From contig CM060732.1 of the NCBI GenBank assembly GCA_030704615.1, forward strand, positions 26,164,001-26,228,000: a DNA stretch of 64,000 nt. The letters run 5' to 3'. Positions within the stretch are counted from its first letter, which is position 1. The number at the start of each line of letters is the position of its first letter. The stretch is from Takakia lepidozioides (taxonomy: Eukaryota > Streptophyta > Takakiopsida > Takakiales > Takakiaceae). This document shows, piece after piece, positions 57,540-64,000 of the stretch. The notes under the pieces are model-generated. The model had not been told where the DNA came from. It saw only the letters and a program-made list of their open reading frames with translations, and made no database searches. Made by a program: the position numbers and the translations under genes.

Positions 57540-59108
57540 TTTTAGTACCGTTGGAAGGCCCTCGATGAGAAGGGGTGCACCGACTCGGTTTCACAAAATT
57601 TGGACCTACGGGTTGAGACTTATGGAATTATAAAATAATTTTGGTCGCTGAAAATTCAACTAAATTACAAAATCAAAGTGTTGGAAGGACACTGGAGGTT
57701 GCGTTTGGACTTAGATAAAGGCCACGATTTTGGTACCATTGGAATGACACTGGAGGTCGCACCTGGGGCCTCTTACATAGGAGAAGCACTTTGATACATA
57801 GGAGATTGCACTTGGGCTTAGATGGACCTTAACATAGGAAAACTATCCTAGTCAATATATGAAGCGAGACGTTTGTTGGCTCTCTTGTAGAGAGAGACTT
57901 TGCAACATGTTGAAGTCAATGGAGAAAATGTGGTCAAAGGACCTTACACCGTGTCAAGGCTCCGATTGGTGTGTTGTGCTGAGTCATGCCCCTGCCCTTC
58001 CCTTACTCTCACATCCTCTTATGTTTTGCCAAAGCAAGAGAGCCCATCGCTGTTTTAGGCTTGTTTTGTTTTGTTTTGTTTTGTCACGTTGAGATGTCCC
58101 GAACCACGGGGCCCCAGCCTTGATGCTTGGTACCGTTGGAAAGCTCTTGGTGAGGAGGGGTGCACCGGCTTGGTCTCATGGTTTTTGGACCTGCGGTGTG
58201 GGAGACGTGGAATTTCAAGTACTTTTGGTCGCTGGAAAATTGGGAAAAAAATAGCAAAGTGAGCTTTCCTGTAGCAATGATTGGCCCTTCAGGTGGGAGA
58301 TTTGGAATTTCAAGTACTTTTGGTTGTTGGAAATTCGCAAAGTGGATATATCAACATATGAAGCCTCGACAGGGGAGATTGCAAAAATAGGAAAGTGGGC
58401 TTTGTTGGAACAATGACGTGAAGATCTCCCCTCTCTGGATGCATAGGGGATTGCACTTGGACTTAGATGACATTGGACACTAGAGGTCGAACTTGGGCCT
58501 CTACATGGGAGCAACACTTTGACATATAGAAGATTGCATTTCAATTTTTCACACATGGGCCAATGGCACATAGTACCCTAAATTTCCCAAATATGAGGGT
58601 CCTGGATACATAGGGGATTGCACTTGGACTTAGATGGCACTGGACACTTGGGCCAACGACACAGGCTACCCTAGAGGTCGCACTTGGGCCTCAACATACA
58701 AGACGCACTTGGATACATAGGGGAATTTCAAAGTATTTTTGGTCGTTGGAAATTTGCGAAAAATAGTAAAGTGGGCTTTCTTGGGACAATGATTGGAGCC
58801 TCGACAGGAGATATATCAAGGATACATAGGAAATTGCACTTGGTCTTAGATTTCAATTCTTCACACGTGGCCAACGGCATAGGCTACACTAGAGGTCGCA
58901 CTTGGGCCTTGACATAGGAGACACACTGGGATACATAGAGGGGATTGCACTTGAACTTCGATGACACTGGACACTTGGGCCAACGACATAGACTACCCTA
59001 GTCAATGTATAAAGACATTTGTTTGTTTGTTTTGTAGCGTCGTTGAGATCTCCCAAATCATAGAGCACCAGTGCGGCTACTTGGTGCCGTTGGAAAGCCC
59101 TCGATGAG
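57540..59108 (+). repeat. Dispersed repeat family R1, multi-unit array
   Basis: Two kinds of unit recur. One contains CCGTTGGAAAGCCCTCGATG and GGAATTTCAAGTACTTTTGG. The other contains GATACATAGGGGATTGCACT, GACACTGGACACTTGGGCC and AGAGGTCGCACTTGGGCCT. The second type occurs at least four times between 57.74 and 59.0 kb in imperfect tandem. No coding frame is conserved among units. The array is cut off at about 59.108 kb by a GGTAAA-rich element. Confidence 0.75.
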
Positions 59109-59592
59109 GTAAATAAAAATCAGAGGATTGTTTATCCTCCAGGTAAGGATAAATTATTTATATGTCCACTTATTTATCCTACGGATAAGAGTAAATTATT
59201 TATATATCCATTTATTTATTCTAAGCATAAAGGGTAAAGTCCAATATTTTTGACCGGATAAAGATAAATACCGGGTAAGGATAAATGATTTACCCTTTTT
59301 ATACCCGCCGGACAAATAAAAGATGTATTGAAGGATACAAATTTTTTTTTATCTATTATGCTCAACTCAAAAAATATAACTAAATAATTAAGATAATCAA
59401 TTTTTGGTCTATTTTTCGGTTTAGTATGAGGCTCATTGTATCATATATTGTGAATAACTATATAAAATGATAGATGATCATGAGCGCAGTGTTTCTTCAA
59501 ACCAAAGAATCTAGGTGAAGATAATAATGAAACAAAGAAAAATATGACTATGCAATGTAATATATAATCTCAAGACCTAAACCAAACAAAAC

Positions 59593-61175
59593 ATGGGCTC
59601 AGGCATCTCCCCGCCCCCCCCCTCCTCCTCATACGATACAAGACTCGTGGGCGCACCCCTGGTACACTTAGGCCCAACCTTTCCCAAATATCCCCTACTA
59701 TATGCACACTACACCGATGGCTCCCACTCTGGCTCCTGCGCCGGGTATGGAGTCTATTATGCGGCCACCAACAAGGGGACCGTCCACCGACTCCCAAGAC
59801 CTGTCACCATATTACGTGCCGAACTTATGGTCATCTACGAACCCTCTCCCAACTAGCCATGTTTCTCCCACCGTACTACATTTTCACTAACAGCTTGACC
59901 TCACTCTTTCTCTTGCATAACCATATAGCTTGCCCTTTCTCCCACCTTCATCACCCAGACCGTAACCTTATCTCAACTATCATCACCCTGGCTATCTCAA
60001 TTGACAAACCCATTCATTTTCTTAAAGTACGTTCACATACCGGAATTAACGGAAATGAGGAGGCTGACCTCTTTTCTCAGCATGGGGCCTCCAAACCACT
60101 AGTGGAACCCTCGGCCGATCCCATACATATTGCACATGCTCACCCGTTCTAGTTAACACACCCGATCCCAAGTCCACCTGAACCCCGGCCTATACGAAAC
60201 CTCTGATCTACCCTATCTAAATAAGCCAACAAACAAACCGCAGAGTCCCTTAGCCACACCAAACAACATATCCAAAAATGGTCACATTCCGAAGTACTCC
60301 ACCATAGATTGTCCAATCGCTTCTGGCACACTACAATTGCCTCTGATGCACAAATCTGTCAAACTCTCAAATTCAGATTTGCCCAGTATATAGGTCACCA
60401 ACGGAAACACACCTTCTGGCCTACCATATTTCCATCCCCACACTGCCCCCTCTGCTCCTACATTCATGTGGCACGTGATACTTGGCCGTATCTTCTCAGC
60501 GAATGCCCCCACCCAGTCATACACGGCCTCCGCATTGCCCGACACAACCATGTCGTATGGTACATCCATAAACTTCTTCTACGACACAAAGAAACTAGAT
60601 GGTTTTCATTCATTAATGCATGCACATTCCAAGGCCGACCCCCTGACCATACCAACATGGCTACTTCCATATGTCTGCCGACCCCATGCTGTTTGCACTT
60701 GTCCTTCCAGACTCTGTCCATATATTCTCTTAGACTTCCCATAAACAGTCTCCCACCCGCCACTCCTTCCTCGTCAATCACCATACACTTCATCGAATTC
60801 ACATATTGTCATGACCGCTTCCCCCATACCTCCACCCTTGAAAAACAACAGAAATATATTTCACTCATTCTAGCTATCCGCCGGCACGGTTGGTCCATAG
60901 GCCCGCTCTCCGTCATCACTGCTGTAACCAGAGGCGGTATACATAACGACAACATCTCAACACTTCAAAATAATTTTAACCTCCCTATCACCGCGATACA
61001 TAAATGCTTCAAGGCCATACACCTCACGGCGCTCCGATCCCTTATAATCATTACTAATAAGCGACAGCTCGAATCCAATCCATCTTCGGTACCCCAGGGA
61101 ACCCTAGGTACTCCGTATCCTCGGTTACCTGACACCTGTTTTCTTTATAGGGCCCACCCCCGAAAGAGGCAGTAG
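59593..61175 (+). mobile_element. LINE tail with ribonuclease H domain, degenerate
   Basis: A first frame gives YTDGSHSGSCAGYGVYY and ILRAELMVIYE, the front of a retroelement RNase H domain. After a frameshift near 59.85 kb come the middle part (FTNSLTSLFLLHNH) and VRSHTGINGNEEADLFSQHG, its C-terminal part. A further frame at 60309-61175 has a zinc-knuckle-like CPLCSYIHVARDTWPYLLSE then HPVIHGLRIARHNHV, the usual end of RNase H-bearing LINEs, and a long poorly conserved tail. The copy is 5'-truncated and shifted, hence inactive. It belongs to a different LINE family from the one at 55.2 kb. Confidence 0.75.
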
Positions 61176-61207
61176 CCGCAAGACAAAGTGGCTCTTAGTT
61201 ACGCCGG

Positions 61208-61211
<4 letters not shown>

Positions 61212-61248
<37 letters not shown>
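61212..61248. repeat. (TC)n microsatellite
   Basis: An almost pure TC dinucleotide run lies just after the RNase H LINE tail. Confidence 0.95.
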
Positions 61249-61250
<2 letters not shown>

Positions 61251-62041
61251 ATCTCAAGGCCTATGACTAATAAAATGACATAATCACTGTATCCTCTCTA
61301 TGAAGTTCTCTATGATTTGTAGTGTACCATCTCATGTATGTTATCTCGTAGTAGGAAGGGTAAGAGAAATTGAAATATCGCTCTATGTCCACTTCTTGGG
61401 TGGTAGATGTTAGACAGGCCCTAACAACATTTCCATCTTCATGTGTCAATCCCAAGAGGGCAACTAACTTCAGAGACAAGAAGAGGGGGTTAGGGAGAGC
61501 ACTTACAAGTTGGTGGAAGAGCTGGCATTAGTACAGATACTAAGGCCATTCACCACTCAATGTCTTTATCCGTTGGCTATCCCAATGTTAATTGCAAGAC
61601 AAGCTGTTGCTTTCATTTTTAATCGGAAGAAGGACTCCACGAGGAGGAAGACGTGCCAAGATACCTTACATTTCTTTATTTACCCTTTGTATTTATCCTT
61701 AAGTATTAAATATTTACTGGCAGATAAAGGGTATATAGAAATTATTTACCCATTAGACGAGTAAGGGTAACTCAAATTATTTACCCGTTTGAAGGGTAAG
61801 TATAGGGGTAAATAAAATGGACAAACCGGGGTAAATCATTTACCCTTACCTTGATTTACTCGTCGGGTAAATGATTTACCCGCACAACACTGGTATTGAC
61901 CTAGATTTTGGAATTGTCAATACCAGGCGGTTCGGGTATCAACCCTAGTATTACAACAGTCAATACTAGCCAGGTCGGTTATTTAATACCCTGGTTGATA
62001 CCCGGCCAGGCCCTATATACCAGTCCAACACTGGTCGAAAC

Positions 62042-63094
62042 GTCCAAACCAAAGCTGCAACTTTGAAACCCTGAAGAGAAACGCACCTTTTGTTATTCTC
62101 ATGAAGGTCGAACTCTCTACATTGCTCCACACATGAGGTCCTCTGAAATCTGACCAACCCCTCCCCTTTGTGACCACTTAAGCCTTGAGGTTGGAAGTGA
62201 AGACACCCGGACAACAACTTGAAGAACCTTTGATAGCATGGGCAAGGCAAGTTAAAGAGGAGGAAAAGTAAACATAGCTCCATCACGGAAGCTCGTTCTG
62301 TTCTCGAGCATAGCTCAGAATATCCTGGGTCGTCCAAGTGCTACCAGGCCCGATGAATAGCGTAATCGTCTCCACCGTCATCATCGGCGGTGCCGTGGAG
62401 TCATGCTCCAAAATAGGATTATAGAACCACAAGAAGTCATGAATCTTGGCATATTAGCCAGACCCTGAGACTAACGATGCGCTGCTAACCTTGTGGGACC
62501 CTCCTTCCTGCACCTTCTCACCTGCATACTGTCATTCCACTTAGTCACAGTTGGGTCCTGTAAATAATCTGTGAACTGCTTCCATTCACTCCTCGCATCT
62601 TTCCGAGTACCTAGTATCGCTGATCCGCAACCTCATTCTCGAACAATTGTATCCGTGTTTCTCTCGACAGTGAATCTGGATGTTGGCAGTCATGTGGATC
62701 TAGTCCTGTGGATTTGAATGAAAGAAAACAGTGACTTGTCTCGGAGATGCGACTCTCCAGCAAGGAAGCTTCCTGGCCGCCATCGCAACGGAGACTACTT
62801 CACACAGAAGACACACGGTGAGTCACCGGGATTATCCGGTCAAAAGCACAAATGACCGGATCTAGCTGATGCCAGACCGCCGAAAGAACGTCAGTTATCG
62901 GCCACGCTGTGCTTATCCGTCCACTGATTCCTCCGCCGTCCCGCTATAAGCCGGCGTCCTTTCTCGTCTTGTCGTGGGAGGGAGCTGCCGATCGATCTGC
63001 GAGGATTGTTGGCCTCGGCTGTCAGTGTGGAATCATCTTGGGATTGTTGGTGTTGGCAGATTGGTTTGCTTGAGGGAAGTTGAAGCAGCGAAAG
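62042..63094. other. Spacer upstream of the thiolase gene
   Basis: No supported gene was found. The last 100-200 bases are the probable promoter and leader of the thiolase gene. Confidence 0.45.
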
Positions 63095-64000
63095 ATGGAG
63101 AAGATGAGGATGAGGCAGCAGGTGCTGCTGGATCATCTGAAGCCATCATCGGGGGCCAGGGCTTCTAATCTCGTTGTAAGTTTCACGACCGCGTGGTGAT
63201 TTTGTCCCCCGTGATATGAGATCGGCATGGAGAGGGCATGGCAGGATTCTATGGCGAGGAAGTGATGCTTGGCTTACCTAGAGGGTGTTGGATGTGGCGT
63301 TTTTTGGGTGGGGAATTGGAGCTGGGTTTTCAGTGTAAATTGCGGGATGAGGGAGGTGGGTAGTGGGAAAAAAATTCTGGGGAATCTTAGGGAATTGCAG
63401 CTGTGGAGGGGTTTTCGACTTAGTGTTTGTTCATCCGCTGTATGTAAAATTTGTACTTTTAAGGAGCGTGAGGTCATTAGCACGAATTTGGTGTGAGACT
63501 GTGTCATGCCAGTCTTCCATGCATTAAAGATTGACTTATGGATGCTGCCACTGGCAACAGTCATCAATTTGTGTGGCTGGAGACAGTGCGTCGTACGAGC
63601 GCACCACCGACTACAACGATGACGTTGTGATTGTTGCGTAAGTATTGATCCCCTGTCTTATCTCTGCAAGTCGCCATGGATGTGTTCGTGGGGAGAGCTA
63701 AAGGCTTAGAATAAACTCAACTTTTTGACTGGTGGGTCGATGACTTTCGCCAGGTTGCCTCCTGTGTTGCCTCTTAGCGCAAGATAACAAACATGGATTG
63801 CTTCAGGCGTCTCTAGGTCCAATCCAACCTGTTGACGGGTCTCTAGGATGATCCAGGGCATATAGGACACCCATCTGTCGAGCCAGGCGAGGAGGATTTA
63901 AGGACACGTACCCAGATGATCTTCTGGCTCCGGTTCTCAAGGTATGCTTCAGTTTTTGTATGCCCTTACCAGACAGGTTTTTAATTTCTTCGCACTAAGG
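63095..64000 (+). CDS. KAT: Peroxisomal 3-ketoacyl-CoA thiolase (acetyl-CoA acyltransferase), 5' part
   Basis: Three exons are visible before the window ends: 63095-63175, 63561-63637 and 63857-63941, with joins in phases 0 and 2. They encode MEKMRMRQQVLLDHLKPSSG, then VAGDSASYERTTDYNDDVVI and AAYRTPICRARRGGFKDTYP followed by DDLLAPVLK. This follows the start of plant KAT2/PED1 closely. RQQVLLDHL fits the PTS2 peroxisomal import signal (R-x-x5-H-L). The enzyme performs the last step of peroxisomal beta-oxidation, cleaving 3-ketoacyl-CoA to acetyl-CoA and a shortened acyl-CoA, and in plants it also serves jasmonate synthesis. The catalytic cysteine and C-terminal C-x-G lie beyond the window. 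One conserved position usually His before R-T-P is Tyr here. Confidence 0.92.

Larger units (their letters stand above)
59109..61880. mobile_element. Possible nested element with GGTAAA/TTTACC subterminal motifs
   Basis: About 220 bases at each side (59.11-59.33 and 61.66-61.88 kb) are dense in GGTAAA, GGATAAA and TTTACCC motifs in both orientations, and the right side ends CAACACTG like a hAT terminus. The left end starts abruptly within an R1 repeat but lacks a CAGTG start, and no target duplication was found. The class is therefore uncertain. Confidence 0.45.
54633..62033. mobile_element. Large hAT-like insertion (about 7.4 kb) loaded with other repeats
   Basis: GTCGAAAC occurs immediately outside both ends, at 54625-54632 and 62034-62041. 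The left end starts CACTGTTGGGCGGATATT; the right end in reverse complement starts CAGTGTTGGACTGGTATA, 13 of 19 positions alike, and matches the MITE at 24.6 kb. The terminal 200-250 bases on both sides are dense in TACCAG/CTGGTA-type motifs, as in that MITE. Inside lie R1 repeats, a LINE fragment, a second nested repeat with GGTAAA motifs and an RNase H-bearing LINE tail. No hAT transposase was seen inside, so it would be non-autonomous. The left end has decayed, so the span is an inference from the 8-bp match plus end similarity. Confidence 0.65.

Noticed and set aside
1-64000. CRISPR arrays, operons, bacterial-type promoters or ribosome-binding sites
   Set aside because: The intron-containing genes and retroelements mark this as plant nuclear DNA. 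No regularly spaced direct repeats of the CRISPR type were seen.
1-64000. tRNA, rRNA or snRNA genes
   Set aside because: No cloverleaf with box A/B elements or rRNA-like stretch was recognised by eye. A dedicated scan could still find a small RNA gene.

Overview
The window is nuclear DNA of a land plant. Three observations support this. Genes are interrupted by many GT-AG introns. They encode plant proteins: the thylakoid insertase ALB3, a peroxisomal 3-ketoacyl-CoA thiolase with a PTS2 signal, and large intron-poor PLS-class PPR proteins ending in a DYW editing domain. LINE and hAT debris is abundant. The near-identical PPR units and the style of the DYW tails remind me of mosses and lycophytes rather than seed plants, but that is an impression and the species cannot be fixed from this window.

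Left part (1-24 kb). A LINE tail and a decayed hAT transposase fill 1-4.6 kb, followed by about 4 kb without a recognisable gene. Three multi-exon plus-strand genes follow: ALB3 (8.8-15.7 kb), a macro-domain protein (16.9-20.1 kb) and a small plastid-like single-pass membrane protein (21.1-23.2 kb). All exon joins were worked out by hand and keep the frame.

Middle part (24-41 kb). A hAT-type MITE lies at 24.6-25.1 kb. A gene fusing two SAM-like modules to a PRXL2-type thioredoxin fold follows (26.7-32.0 kb); its first intron is swollen by a LINE whose RT coding region carries a micro-inversion. Next come a NIP30/FAM192A homologue (34.2-36.5 kb) and, on the minus strand, an unrecognised protein of about 1034 residues with a long lysine/glutamate tract (37.6-40.9 kb).

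Right part (43-64 kb). Three paralogous PPR-DYW genes lie within 11 kb. The first (minus) has lost its DYW domain. The second (minus) and third (plus) are intact and divergently arranged. From 54.6 to 62.0 kb the sequence can be read as one large hAT-like insertion: it is flanked by the same 8-bp repeat, has degraded inverted ends, and is filled with LINE fragments and a second repeat family. The window closes with the first three exons of a 3-ketoacyl-CoA thiolase.

Functionally, several host genes concern organelles: thylakoid protein insertion, probable organellar RNA editing, a plastid membrane protein and peroxisomal beta-oxidation. They are separate plant genes, not an operon.
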